From positions 15,125,001 to 15,189,000 of the forward strand of contig NC_079875.1 of NCBI RefSeq assembly GCF_029227915.1: a DNA stretch of 64,000 bases, read 5' to 3'. Within the stretch, counting starts at the first letter, position 1. Each line of letters starts with the position of its first letter. Below, piece by piece: positions 22,517 through 35,117 of this stretch. The notes under the pieces are model-generated. The model saw only the letters and a list, made by a program, of their open reading frames with translations, made no database searches and had not been told where the DNA came from. Made by a program: the position numbers and the translations under genes. This DNA is from Hydractinia symbiolongicarpus (taxonomy: Eukaryota; Cnidaria; Hydrozoa; Anthoathecata; Hydractiniidae).

Positions 22517-22690
22517 TATCATTGCAGCTAGCTGTTTTGTCACATCATCGTATGATGATTGTAAAATTTTCAGAGGGTTGAGTATTATCATTACAGCTTG
22601 CTGTTTTGTTACATCATCGTATGATGATTGTAAAATTTGCAGAGGGTTAAGTATTATCATTGCAGCTTGCTGTTTTGTCACATCATCGCA
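22517..22690. repeat. 69-bp tandem repeat, 2.5 copies
   Basis: The unit runs from TTATCATTGCAGC through CATCGTATGATGATTG to GAGGGTTGAGTA. The 69 bp length is divisible by three, so open frames persist on both strands with a 23-residue period. These frames are a by-product of the repeat, not evidence for a gene. Each unit contains the palindrome CATCGTATGATG. Confidence 0.85.
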
Positions 22691-23470
22691 AAAACAAATG
22701 TACTGTATATAACTACTGTAAGAAGGTAAATGAAAAAAACTAAAAAGAAGGTAATTGGATTCATAACGTTATCATCACCTTCATCACCACCACGTAAAAT
22801 TTAAGCATTCGAGAAAGCTTAGAAGGAAAAAAAAGACTTAGTTACCCCTTGACCCAGGTACTGTCAGCGGAGCCTACTGAGCCCGGGGAGTCATGATTTT
22901 TCATTGACTTCTGTTTTAAAACAAACCTTGGGTTGCTAGTATCAAAAGGGTTACGGAAAACTTTTCTTTTTTAATATTTTTCTGACAATAAACTTTTGTT
23001 TATTTTGAAACAAATCTCACTACCATATGATGCAGCATCTAGCTGCTGTCAAAAGAATATATTCTAAAACAAAAAATTCCGTTTAAAGCTGTATGATTTA
23101 CAAAGCTCGTGGTAAAATTATAAAGAGAAACGAAGATGTATGAGAATTTAGAGCTCTCGGAGTGAGGCGCTATGAAAATCGGAAGTTATTTTTACGTTAT
23201 GCGCCATCTTTCTTGTTATTAACATTTCTCTTGTATAATTACGTCATTTCTTTCTGTATTTTTTCACGAAGTCGTGGCACGGAAGCTATATTTGGCACAT
23301 TAATTAATTATTCACGACATTTTAGTTTAAGCTTGGTTTCCACGTAACGCTAACTAGCGCTAACGAGCAGTAACTTTTTTTGAGCGGTAACTAGCGGGAA
23401 CTTTTATGTTTCCACATAGCTATAGCTAACGGTAATTATTGTTAATCTTTATGTTTACTTTTTATTAACC

Positions 23471-23786
23471 TCAATTTTTTGAAGCTTCAGTTGAAAGCAT
23501 GGATTCAGAGGAAGAGGATTTAGCTTTACTTGGATATTTTTTATTTTTGATGAAGAGGAAAAGAAAAAAAGAAAACATCGTTCTTGGGTTCGTCATTAAC
23601 ATACCGTTGCATACAAATTCTAGCTGATATGCAACTTCATTCCAAGCATTCTCAACAACTGTTTTATCTTTATACTCCTTCTTAGATTTGTCGTACAAAC
23701 ACGGTATTTTTTTTTTTTTGAACAGCTTCAGATAACTCGTTGTTTTTTTAATTACTGAGAGCTCGTCTTCTTATTTTTTCAGCCAT
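23471..23786 (-). pseudogene. MADF-domain DNA-binding protein remnant
   Basis: From an ATG at 23786, MAEKIRRRALSN is followed by a stop. The downstream frame KNNELSEAVQ leads into PCLYDKSKKEYKDKTVVENA and WNEVAYQLEF. This matches the MADF pattern: a P-x-LYD opening, Y-K-D, then AW-x-x-[IV]A. The end is low complexity, with FFLFLF and a serine-rich tail. An A-run in the coding strand may have slipped. It probably derives from the surrounding transposon. Confidence 0.5.
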
Positions 23787-23938
23787 TTTTTCATAAAAAC
23801 AGTTTTTACATACAAATAACACTTTGTTACAATAAAACTTCTCTATTTAAGATACGAAATATAAAAAAAAATTGTCCACTTTCGAAAAAAAAAAGACTTT
23901 CCATCACTTTCTGAACAAAGAAAAAATATGAATGTTGG

Positions 23939-23992
23939 GCGATAACTAAGGCTAAATATGAAAAAAAAATCATATTTAGCGCTAGTTATCGC
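23939..23992. repeat. Inverted repeat, 23-bp arms
   Basis: GCGATAACTAAGGCTAAATA (23939 onward) and its inverted partner ending at 23992 differ at two positions and are separated by eight A. It lies at the right edge of the MADF remnant. Confidence 0.75.
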
Positions 23993-24222
23993 GTTTTTCA
24001 GTTTCCACTAAAGAAAAAGTTATCGCTCATTTAGCTTTAAAGACGAATTGTCAAAGCTAAATATTTTTGGTAAAAGATAATAGTAATCTATCTATAAAAT
24101 CGTGACAAGTGTGGTCTAACACAGAAAAATATGGATTTAAAGTCTGAAAATAACCGTAGTAACGAATTATATATTTTTTGATTTTAAAAATGGTTACTGC
24201 CACCTTAGCAATTAAACACTTA

Positions 24223-24647
24223 AGGCTAAAATACACGGTAAGTTTAAACGGACCGTTTAGTTGTAAGAAAAAAACTTATAAGTTTCGTTGCAGGTAATAT
24301 ACCTGTCTACCTGTCTGTTTAGATAAATTGTATAAGTTTTTTTAAAAAAACCCTCTTTTTACAATGAATACCAAAGGAAAACACGTAAATATTCCGTGGC
24401 GGGTATTGTTATAGCAGCAGCAGGGTAAATGTTTGAAGAAAAAAAGCGGTTATAATTAAAAATTGAAAAAATATGCTCAAATCTTTAATTTAAACAATAG
24501 CTCATTAATCATCAAAAGTTGAACATGTCCAACTTTTAAAAAAAACTTATAAAACCGAAAAAAGTTGTACATCTTTGCTGTTTACACGGTAAGTTTTTTT
24601 TATCTTACATTTAAAGGTCCATTTAAACTTACCGTGTATTTTAGCCT
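24223..24647. mobile_element. 425-bp MITE, Harbinger-like, TTA target duplication
   Basis: Terminal inverted repeats start AGGCTAAAATACACGGTAAG and extend about 31 bp with one mismatch. Each end is flanked by TTA (24220-24222 and 24648-24650). A 3-bp TWA duplication is characteristic of PIF/Harbinger. No coding frame lies inside, so it must have been moved in trans. Confidence 0.8.
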
Positions 24648-25140
24648 TTAGACACATCTTAGATTTTTAAAATCTTTTAAAATAGAAATTTATGGTAACA
24701 AGAAAAATTTCTAAAAAAAAAAAAATTAGAATATTTATAGAAAATTTACAAAATCGTTTGTGTTTGAGAAATGGCGCTTTTTTGATCTTACTATCATTTT
24801 CAACAGACAATGATTGAGCATTTCTTTTTAGTGATCAAATAATCCAGAAAGCAATCTTTAGGTATGCTTTTGATCTCTGCATATACTTTCTTAAAAAAGC
24901 AAACCATAGCCAAAATATGTTATCAAGGTAAAGAAACTCTCGCTTTGATTAAAAGAGAAAGTTCTTTATGATCGAAAACTATACCTGAAGAATTTCACGA
25001 TACTGGAAACTTAAGGAAAAGTTGGGAATATTTCAATATTAGAGAAAAAATGCAACTAGTGAGTTTTAAGGATACTTCAATGAAGTTATTGTTTCTGCTA
25101 AATCAATACCGTTGAAGTGGAGTCGATATTGTTTGGTAAA

Positions 25141-26154
25141 ATGGAAAATTGGAAGATATTTGATTTACAAATTCCTGTACCTCACAGAATAGACGTACCA
25201 ACTTACAGAACGTGGCCTGATGAGTTGAGTGCTGTAGAGTTTACAGATTATGATCAGTTTGATAGCCTGTCACATGTAACAACGGTTCAAAATGCGATTG
25301 ACATAGTAACATCCTAACCGTGAAAGCCATCCTTTGCATAACAAAGACATCATTTGGGTGTCTCCAACAGAATTAGAAGAGCTGTCTTACACTCGATACG
25401 GAAATATTTGATTCTCGGAAACAGCATTAAACCAATACAGCAACTATAACTTTTATGTTATTGAATTCATAAATTACGTAAGTACGAGAGCTGTAAGGAT
25501 CCTAATTACCGACACAGAATGCAACAACCTTGCTTCTTTCCAATGGTCCCATTAAATTTGAAAATGGTGAATCGGAAAAGGCGGGGAGATACATGCACAA
25601 TGGTGGACTATCAAAAATGTAACCGTGGAAATTCTAATGGAGAATATACCAGCATTTGAGGAGTTTTGTTACGTGCCTTGCACATCTCCACAACCAATTA
25701 TCAGAGACGGTAAGGTTGTAGTTAATAGAGCTGTTCCTGATGACGATGTGCTGGGCCATTTATTCTTTTGTTTACTAGCCTATGAAAATCAACAACGTGA
25801 AGGCACTTTACGAAGTAATTTGCGCAACATTAATTACGATGGTTTAATAGAAGAAATAAAGGAATGTACCGCAATAATGATGAGAATCCTGATCCCAATC
25901 AAAATACTCATGAAAACATCGACGAAACTGATGCAAATATGAATGCTAACCAATGCTTAAGGAACATTCATTTTAAAGAAACTTTCGAATTTAAACAATG
26001 GCAAGACTATGATCGTAAACAAAAAAAAGAAATCTCAAACCTTTGGCCAACAGAATCGCCTTGCGCGTATACTTGTGTTCAATTAATTTGCCATGGTATT
26101 TCTGAAATGAAGAAAAATAACAATAAAATTTTGTTAGACTGTTTACACAGGTAA
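25141..26154 (+). pseudogene. Unidentified protein-coding gene, frameshifted
   Basis: Three open segments read as one decayed protein. Segment 25141-25317 opens MENWKIFDLQIPVPHRID and contains SLSHVTTVQNAIDIVTS. A second frame around 25346-25500 has IIWVSPTELEELSYTRYGN, an in-frame TGA, then NYNFYVIEFINYVSTRAVRI. Segment 25625-25860 has PAFEEFCYVPCTSPQPIIRD and LGHLFFCLLAYENQQREG. After another shift a polar tail ends near 26154. The composition is clearly protein-like, but I do not recognise a catalytic motif. The HVT...NAIDIV...WVSP arrangement is loosely like ADP-ribosyltransferase folds, a weak guess. Confidence 0.45.
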
Positions 26155-26159
26155 TGGAT

Positions 26160-27860
26160 ATATTCTTTAGCGTGTTCAAAAATGATGAACAGAAGAAAGT
26201 TGTTGGGAAATCTTTAATTGATTTCGTGAAGAGGACAAAGGAATTGCATTAGGACAAAAGAGAAATCGGTAACTATGCGAGTCAAGAGATATCTTTTAAT
26301 TTAGAATTGCATCGCTAAAATGGAAGCAAAGAGAAACATGATAAACGATACATAATCAAACTTTAGCAACACTGCCAGACATTTTCTTCCATGTTTTTTG
26401 TTTTATGCCATCTCTGGTCTTTAAGATTTAACAACTTCGAGTCTTCTGTTATCTTTCGTAGTAACAAGATGTATGCAGAGTTTCTATTGTTAGTCATTCC
26501 AAGCATTCTAAAAGTAGTACGTTTTTTCTATGTATATCACAAATCATCACAATTTTGAAGTTTAAGCCTTAGCCAACGGGACAGGGATATATCCTGAGAA
26601 AAATTGAGTAGTAATAGCCCCACAGTTTGGACCACTTTAACTTCTAGGGACTGCTTTGTTATGGAAGGGTGTATCCAGGCTACTTCATATATACTATTTT
26701 TTTTGTTGTTTCATATATTATCATATATATAATATATTATCATATATTATTTCATATATTCATATATTATACTAAAGTTGCTTGAAATTTTGCGAAAATT
26801 AGAAGATTTGAGTGTAGAGTGGTTTTTAATGAAAAAAATGTATTACTTTACTTCAAATAAATATATGTAGCGTGTTTACTTAAACGCTCATTTTAGTATG
26901 TACAACAGTTCTTTTTCTTACCACAATATAACGTTTAACAAATAAACACTAATAGCCCATGAGCTGGACCATATTTTCGGCTCAACTCATAGGAATAAGC
27001 CAAAAATGGTTTTTTGTTATCCTTAAGGTCTCTACATACCGAAAAGGTACGATAACCTGGGTAATTCGGTAGCTTTTGCAAAAATTCAGAGGGTTCATGA
27101 AAAATGACCCTTAAACCCTTATCATGTGCAAATGGAAATTACATCTTAAAGTTAAAAGGCAATAGCAATAATTCTTGTTTTTATACCAGAGAGAAAAGCA
27201 TTTGACGAGCCCTGCTTTCAGTGTTAAAAAATAATTTTCTATCATATACAAACGTTTATACGGCAGCCTCATTTACAGGGATTTTGCCTTTATAATAATT
27301 TTCTGATAACTCGACATTTGGCTGGAGATTCTGAAAACAAAAATAACAAAAATATCTTTTAATTTATCTCTTAAACACAGACTCAGACTGCCACTGGTGA
27401 CATGATTAACATAATGCAAGCACAAAATGGTGGACAACCGCGCATCGTCAGCAGGAAAATAAGTTATAAATTGCCAAAATATCAGCAGCAGTTTCAACAT
27501 TTGGTGGGTAAGTTTGTTTTCATGCTTGTTGCTATGGGGATAATGATGGCAAAATCTTACGCATTCTTGTACCCAGACCTCTAAAAGAGCTGTGTGACAT
27601 AGTTTGAGTCTTATGTGTTGTTTTAGCAACAGAATACTCTCAGTCTTTTAACTAAGTTTCTTAACCTGATTTTAAAAATGCTAAAATTTAGTAAAAGTAC
27701 TATCCCGCTGCCCCAAGTTCTTTATTGTTCTAACAAACCTAAAAAACCACAGTTTGACAATGTTCATCATAATTTAACTTCGATTCAAAAGAATGTTCAT
27801 GATCCTGGATATCCTAATTATACCGAATTTTTAGTGTTCTTACTTGCCGTATGCTGACAT
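26160..27860. other. AT-rich non-coding stretch
   Basis: No supported gene. A tract of TATTATCATATAT-like repeats lies at about 26700-26770. Confidence 0.4.
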
Positions 27861-27867
27861 CCGTAAA

Positions 27868-27927
27868 TAGCGTTTATGTTGAAACTTTATGAATAAAAGC
27901 CGTATGCGCTAACTACACCATCTCCAA
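27868..27927 (-). mobile_element. Decayed tRNA-SINE head
   Basis: On the minus strand, GGAGATGGTGTAGTTAGCGC and then TTCATAAAGTTTCA match the first half of the SINE at 21165-21431. The B-box half is lost. Confidence 0.55.
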
Positions 27928-29511
27928 TAATATTGCGAGTAATCACAAAGTGAAAAGAAGAACAGATTAAACATGTGGATATAGTTAGCTCGTATGCCAA
28001 AATAATAAAACAACCAATACGTCTGGTGGAATTTGCAGATTGTTGTTTGGACAGACGGTCAACGACGACGTATTTTTGTTTTCCTCTTATACTACGATCG
28101 TGTGCTTTAAAGAAATGGCAGTTGCCATCCCTCGAAAACAAAAATAGCATCGCCTGTAGTTCTGCATTGACAGATGTGTAGGTCGGGTGAAAAGCGTTAA
28201 AATGCGCTAACCGAAGTTTCTCGATGTCCGCAAAACAACTAAAGGGACGGTCTGCAAAGGTCCAGAAAATCGAGAGATTAGGCCATGTTGATGTTAGCAT
28301 AGATTATCACAGGTTGAAGTGGCGGGTCAAACCAAAGAATCTAATAGCATAGTCAATAATTCTTATCTATTGATAAGAACCCAAGTCCCTTGCAAACATT
28401 GACAAGTGAACCATGACAATTCAAAGCGCGTGAGTCTACTATGAAAAGACCGTAAATTATTACTTATAGGAATTATCTTTAAAATTAAGCATTTATTTCT
28501 AAAACATTTTTGAACACGGTTGTAGCAAAGATGTAATTCGCCCCGTAATGTAAAAAGTTTAATTATACGTCCATATCTTGCGCTATCTCGAACATCCAAA
28601 TTCAATTGAAAAAAAGAAAGTGTAGATGCTAAACATAAATTAAAAAAGTCAGGCCACTAAAAGAACTGGAATGAAAAAAAACAAAATATTATCGCTTTAA
28701 GAAAATGTACGCCCAGAATCTAAAGAATTTAGAAGATTAAAAGAAAATTGGAGGATAAAGTACTCCAAAATACCTTCCCATGGAATTTGCCTTTTTAGGG
28801 CCCAAAGGACCCTGGGAACAAAATAGTAATACCACGCAGTGAACTTTAAAAAATTATTGTAAGAAGAGCAGTGGATGTAAAAAACGATATTGCGCGGGTC
28901 ACAGGGGACCCGGGACAGGCGCAGGGCCGAAACAACGAAAATTTCGTTACTACGGTGGTACTTGAACAGCCGTAGTAATTTGCCCATGCGTGCGACGGAT
29001 TTAGTTTCAGAATTTTGCGGAATTAAATTTTGTGGTTCGTAAAATTTTTCGCGAAAGGTTATTAAGTAAGTAATTATTTGCGGTACAAACGGTTTTATAA
29101 TTTAAGTGCGCGAATCTTACCTTCGAATTTTCTTTCGCTTTAAATACCCCTCCCAAAAAAGTGAACTATTAACTAGACTTAAAGCAAACGAAGTGTATGG
29201 TGAACACTATTTTTTCCGTAGTTTTAAGAAGAAAAGTTTCTTATGTGGTTTTTCAATAAAAGAAGGCGAAATTTTATGAAATTAACAACATTGAGTTTGT
29301 AAGTGTCCAATCTCTACAAACAAGTAACGATGAAGAAAAACTACATTTTACAGTTTTTCAACAGGAGAAAACGCAATTTTTAAGGCAGTGTCTTATCACA
29401 GTCTTTTTATTTTTGATAAATAAGCTGTAGAAGATGAAGTTTCTTAGTTTTTGGCTACTTAGTAATGGGTTTTTTATAAACTAATTACTTTTAAAAGAGA
29501 TTTTACTTTAA

Positions 29512-29572
29512 CCTTGTTCCCAGGGCTTGTTTCACTTTTTTGATTTCTGGGGCGAGACACCTTGAACGAGGA
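29512..29572. mobile_element. Mini-element of the CCTCG-CCCAGG family
   Basis: CCTTGTTCCCAGGGCTTG at the left is matched by an inverted, diverged CTTGAACGAGG at the right. It resembles an end-only derivative of the 53796-55589 element. Confidence 0.4.
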
Positions 29573-30055
29573 GACGTTAATTGAATTTTTTCGCCATTAA
29601 TTTTACCTGTTAAATTTTATTTATTTTATGAGATGACGCTTTGGACGAAAAGTCACCGGATTAAACCCTAGTTCAAAAAAAATATGAAAAATTTTTCCCC
29701 CTTTTTAAGCCTGAATACAGTTAACATTTTTCATGTCCTCACCAATATTTTCATGTCCTCACCAATAACTTTATACCCTTTATATTAATCCTATGGTTAA
29801 GAGTTCACATTTCCGATCAAAAATAGAAGAAAAAACTGGCGTTTAGCTGTCGCATTTCTCACATGTCACGTGACCTACCCGGGTTTTAAAGAGAACGTGC
29901 ATAAACACGAAGAAATGCGTTTTGTCGTTCAAAAGGACGCACATCTACTCATGTTACAAGCTTTAGGAAACACAAAAATACCTTGTAATTAGTTCATTGT
30001 TTATTACGCAGCTTGTACCCCGCGACACGAGTACATGTTTTTCCAAGTAAGCAAA

Positions 30056-30147
30056 CTCATTCCCAGGGAATTTTGCTTTCCTTTTTAATTTGATAGCGCG
30101 CTTCGTAATATCGGCTCAGAGGTCAAGAGACCCTGGGGACGAGGATG
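30056..30147. mobile_element. Mini-element of the CCTCG-CCCAGG family
   Basis: CTCATTCCCAGGGAATTTTG on the left and GAGACCCTGGGGACGAGGAT on the right form inverted ends around about 50 bp with no coding potential. Confidence 0.5.
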
Positions 30148-30573
30148 CCAGGTGAGATCAAGTAAATAAAAAAAATGTTTAAGTATAGGAACTTGAAAGC
30201 GCACTTTTAATGAGCAGACAAATTATTTTGTTTTGAGAAAATTTCGTTGCTAGCAGCAAAAAAAAAAATGATTTCAACTTTGGCTTTGGATTGGAACAAA
30301 TGTGGTTATTAACGAATCCGATTTAAAAAAACATAATTTGCACAACCAATCAGATTAGAGAAAATAGTTTACGTTCAATGTGTTAAAACGAATTTTCCGG
30401 TCGGTCTCGCTCACGGCTTTCTTACACCTTTCTCGTCGCAACATCTCGGACTACCTGAGACAAAATTCTTAGGGAATAAGTGCGATTTTTTCCGTCGAGT
30501 GAATTTTCTCGACATATCCTTTTCCCCTAAAAACAACATTCCACTACTAATGTGCCTAACTAAAGGGACTATT

Positions 30574-30645
30574 CAACCTCGTCCCCAGGTACGGAGATGT
30601 CCCGTGAGAATATTATAGGCGTAGAAAAGACCTAGGGATGAAGTT
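30574..30645. mobile_element. Mini-element of the CCTCG-CCCAGG family (72 bp)
   Basis: CAACCTCGTCCCCAGG at the left and CCTAGGGATGAAGTTG at the right are inverted relatives. The left end matches the right TIR of the RecQ-bearing element at 16 of 16 positions. Confidence 0.55.
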
Positions 30646-32479
30646 GGAGACTATTTTGTGGCTATTTTTGTTTTGCCTGACAACCTTCATCCATTGATTA
30701 TGAGTGCCAATTTTAGATGAATAACTGAATTAAAATAAATTTTGAAGAAAAAAAAACCCAGTGTGAATTTTATTCCACTTTGAGCGTTCGTTGTATGCAT
30801 ACCTTGCGATTCTATGGTCTCAAAGGACATCTAGGTTATGGGAGTCTCATATAAGTGAATTTTTATGGGAATTTGGTTGTGCTAAAGATTCATTTTTCTG
30901 GAGACTAGGTCTTTTTATGTATATCTATTTTTAAATGAAATTTATTGTACTGCAGAGAATACTCTTCTTCTCAGAGACTAAAACAAATTTTTTTTAAAAA
31001 AAAAGCAATAAAAAAACGTTTAATAAGAAGAGCTATGAAATTAACATCATTGTTCAACTTGGCGGCAATTTCTGAACAAGTGGGTTGAAACAAAGTGGCG
31101 CTATTAGAAATTAATTTGTGACTCGAGGTAGAAGCAAAAAAAGCCTTGAAAGTTGAAAAAAAGGTAAGTAGCAAAAATTGTGTATTTCGCAAGTAAAAAC
31201 ATTGTCGTAAGGAAATAAAATAAAATTATGTATAGAAAATTGCTGTGAAAAAACATTTCGTAAACAAAAGGTAAAAAAAATTCTGTAAAAAAATATTTGT
31301 CAAGAAATATATTTCTTTTTTTTTATTCCTTTAAAAGTTTGTTTGGAAAGTTAAAAAATTAATTTTAGCTGGAACTATAATATTCGCGATATATATATAT
31401 ATATTTTTTTTTTAAAAAAAAGTCTTTTCCTGAACTTAGCAAGTAATATTCCGTGAGACGGAAATGTTTTGAAATAATGCCCTAAGGGAAATGAAATTTT
31501 CAAATCACAGTAATAAAAAAGTATTAATTTTAATTAACTTGTATTATAATCCCTCTAGGTAATAAAATTGCATGATTTAATCACCTACAGAGAATTACAA
31601 TACAAAAAGAAGAATAAACTGGATGACGAGAAGATATAAAAAGTCACGAATTTTGCGTAAAAAGAATTTAATGACATTTTTGTAGACGACTAACAATCGC
31701 TGAAATAATTGGTAAAAATTAAAATGTGGAAAATACGATGTTATTTAAAAACATGGCTAAATTAATAAGGTAAGAACTAAAATCAAACAATTTTTCAATG
31801 TTTTTACAAATAAATTTTTTTTTTTGTGATGGTCTTTCATAGAGACTAAAAAAATTAAAAAAATGGAATTTCGTGATAAAGTTATTTCCTGCACATATTC
31901 CAAATAACATGATAGCACGTTAGTTGTTTTTTAGCTCAAAAATTTTAATTTCAGATTTATAACCAGTACACTGAAACAGACGAGCAACCCACTGCAACAT
32001 TTCGATGTCATACTTTAGTAAGGACGCACTTACCCTTATTTTTCTTATTTATTTATGTGTTTATGTGTTTATTTATTTGTTTGTTTGTGAATCTTAGGTC
32101 ATAGTTTTAAAAACTCCCCAGGGCTCTTTTCTCTTTCTGATAATATTGCGAGGCAAAATAGAAGAAATATCAAATAGCCCTAGGTACGAGGTTGATTTAC
32201 AAGGCATTTTGTTCAATAAAAAGCACTTTGATGCCATGATAATATTAACGTATTATCTTAGACTCGCTGATTTAATGCATGACTGGTTCTCTCGATTGTT
32301 TTTGCCAAGTTGTATTAACACCCACATTCGATTTTTTAACTCAAAAAGTTCTCCTCTTTAAATTTCCTGTTAAAAATGTTAAGTTCATTATGATAAAGAA
32401 TGTTCTAGTTATTCGGTGATTCTAAAAAGAAATGACTCGCTTTTGTTATACAATACTTAACAAAAACTTAATAATAATT

Positions 32480-33760
32480 GTTTGGTTGATTGGATTATTT
32501 TTTTCTTGCTTGGTTTTTAAGTTGGTTTGTTAGTTGCTTTATTTTTAAGTTGGTTTATTAGTTGCTTTATTTTCCTTTGTGGGTTGGTCGGTTGGTTAGT
32601 TAGATTTTTTTGGTTAGTTGCTTGGTTGGTTAGTAAGACGGTTGTTGGTTGTTTTAATTTTTTCAAGGTTTTTCATTGGTTGGTTAGTTGGTTCATCGAT
32701 CGGTTGGTTGATCGATTGGTTAGTTGATCGATTGGTTGGTTTATTTGTTTTGCTTTTAGGTTGGTTAGTTGATTTAATTTGTTGTTTGGTTGGTTGATCG
32801 ATTGGTTGGTTTGTTTGTCTTGCTTTTAGGTTGGTTATTTGATTTAATTTGTTGGTTAGTTGGTTGATCGATTTGTTGGTTTGTTTGTTTTGCTTTTAGG
32901 TTGGTTAGTTGATTTAATTTGTTGGTTAGTTAGTTATTGGCAATAACTAACTAACCAATTTAGTTGGTTGGTTTTTGGTTGGCTTGTTGATTTCATTTTT
33001 TTGGTAGTTGCTTGGTTGGTCGATTGGTTGGTAAGTTAGTTGATTAGTTTTCTGGTTTCTCCTTTTAGGTTGATTGGTTGATTTAATTTATTTGTAGTGG
33101 GGTGGTTGGTTTTATTTTTTGTTTGGTTTTTGGTAGCTTGGTTGGTAAGGTTGTTGATTGCCGTAATTTTTTCGGGTTAGTTGCTTGGTTCGTTGGTTAG
33201 TTGATTGGTTTTGTTTGTTTTTGCTTCTAGGTTGTATGGTTCTTAAGTGGTTGATTAGATAGTAAGCTGGTTGGAAAGTAAGCTGGTTGGTTGATTGGTT
33301 GGTTTGTTGATTGCTTAGTAAGTTGGTTAGTTGGTTGGTAAGTTATTTGTTTGTTTTTCGGTTAGTTGAATGGTTTAATTTTTTCGGTGGTTGGTTGATT
33401 GAAGTTGAGATTGTTTGCTTTCTTGTTTGTTTTTTTTTGTTTGTCTGTTGGTTTGTTGGTTGGTTTGTTTGCTTGTCTTTGTTTGTTGGTTTGTTGGTTT
33501 GTTTGTTGGTTTGTTTGCTTGTCTTTGTGTGTTGGTTTGTTGGTTTGTTGGTTTGTTTGTTGGTTTGTTTGCTTGTCTTTGTTTTTTGGTTTGTTTTTGT
33601 TTGTTTGTTTTCTCATATTTTCTCTTGTTGTTTTTTTGCTTTTTTGATTTGTTAGTTAAATGATTGGATTGTTTATTTGTTTGCTTGTTTTTTATGTCCG
33701 TTTGATTACTTCGTGAGTTTGTTTCTTTGTTTTAGGTTGATTTTTTTGTTTTATATCTTC
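32480..33760. repeat. G/T-rich simple-repeat tract
   Basis: About 1.3 kb of TTGGTTGG, TTGATCGATTGG and TTTGTTTGTTGG motifs. The plus strand is almost free of A and C in long stretches. Around 33430-33600 a regular TTGGTTTGTTGGTTTG/CTTGTCTTTG pattern keeps several frames open on both strands. These frames (Cys/Leu/Val-rich or Lys/Gln/Asn-rich) are artefacts of composition. Confidence 0.85.
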
Positions 33761-34140
33761 TTTTTTGCCATATAGTACGAATTTTCTATTTTTTTTCTCG
33801 TATATCTCTTACTTCAATGCTTTCTTTCTTTTTTTCTTAATTATTTCGAGTAAGGATGCATGCCAAGCACCAATTATGTTTAGATCATTTGAGAAGGAAC
33901 ATTGTTGTTGATACAAGAAACAAGAAGGAGGATGAATAGTAAAACACATTGTCCGGTGAAGATGAAAAAGAAGAGAGGAAGTAGAAGAAAGAAGAAACAT
34001 CGTGAAAAGAAGATTGATGGTGACAAAACAAAACCAGAAGAAGGATGAATGGTCTAACCATTGGCCAGTGAAGATAAAAAGAAAGCAAAAAGAAAGAACC
34101 TGTTTATCAAGTACAATTTTTTTCTCCTTTGTTTCTGTTT

Positions 34141-34240
34141 CGCGCTTAAGGTAAGTTTCTAAGTAAGTAGGCAGGTAGGCAGGATTGCGCGCTTAAGGTA
34201 GGGAGGTCTCTAAGTAAGTAGGCAGGTAGGCAGGTTTAGG
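34141..34240. repeat. 47-bp tandem duplication
   Basis: Two copies of a unit that starts CGCGCTTAAGGTA and contains CTAAGTAAGTAGGCAGG, beginning at 34141 and 34188. The second copy carries a small GGGAGGT insertion. Confidence 0.75.
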
Positions 34241-35117
34241 TAAGGGACGCGTCTTTCATTTTATATTCTATCTCTACTGCTTACTTTTCACGATAAGTTA
34301 GGTGGTCTCAAAAGATAAGCAGTTAAGCAGTCAGGTCTGTTTATTTATTTATATGTTTATTTGTTTATACTTTATGCCTGTGTCATAAAATGATCTTGCC
34401 ATAAACATCGTTTTGCTATTCCTAATACATGTAACGTGCACGTGTTTTAAGTGTTGTTTTGAAATCATACTTAGTCTTAAGTTTACCCCACAAACGAAGG
34501 TAGTCCGAATAAGCTGCTTTTTTATTTATTGAAAAGATAAATTTATATTAACAAAAAAATTTTTATCCAAAAAAAATAATATCAAAATGTGTTATTTAAA
34601 AAGCTTACTCGGACTTTTGGCAACTGACAGCAACCTTCGGACGCCCAAGTTTGTTTCAAAAACATGTTTTTTGAAGCAAACTTATTTTTTGTTTTATTCA
34701 CACACACCAAATGTCAGTTGTCAACACATTTAGTGTACTGGTAAGTCATACATTTTTCTACATCAAGAAAGAAGAAAGAAGATAAAGAAAGGACGGATGG
34801 ACGAAAGGAAAAAAGAAGAGAAAGAAAAAAAGGACAGAAAGAAGTCAAAGAAAGCGAAGAAGGAAAAAAAGAGAAGAAAGGAAGAAAAAAAAGAAACAAA
34901 GACGATTGATTACATACTTGACATTCACAGAATTACTTTGTGGTTAACAGAAGAAATAATGTATTTAATTCCCGACATGCATTGATCACCCCGGAATGTT
35001 CACTTAAAAAAACGCAATAACAAATGCACAATATAACGCTGCCTTGCCTTCGGACCCAAAACATGTCAATCTATCAATTAAAGAAACTAAAGCGCATGAA
35101 TATATGCTTTAATGCTG

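Larger units (their letters stand above)
23334..24016 (-). mobile_element. Probable Harbinger-like transposon remnant with MADF gene
   Basis: Left and right ends share an inverted string close to ACGCTAACTAGCGCTAA, followed or preceded by TTTCCAC. Between them lies a minus-strand remnant of a MADF DNA-binding gene. MADF or Myb-like proteins are the second gene of many PIF/Harbinger elements. The ends are imperfect and no clear target duplication was found, so the limits are approximate. Confidence 0.4.
28300..32480. other. Non-coding stretch with short dispersed elements
   Basis: No coding gene is supported. It contains three short elements of the CAACCTCG/CCCAGG family, listed separately, and long A/T-rich sequence. 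Minus-strand frames at 28363-28987 and 30971-31192 have no recognisable features. Confidence 0.4.

Noticed and set aside
33311-33663. Long Cys/Leu/Val-rich ORFs and a Lys/Asn/Gln-rich antisense ORF
   Set aside because: They exist only because the G/T simple repeat lacks stop codons; several frames on both strands are open at once.
34797-34985. Lys/Glu-rich ORF
   Set aside because: Arises from an A/G-rich simple tract; the antisense Ser/Phe frame is open too.
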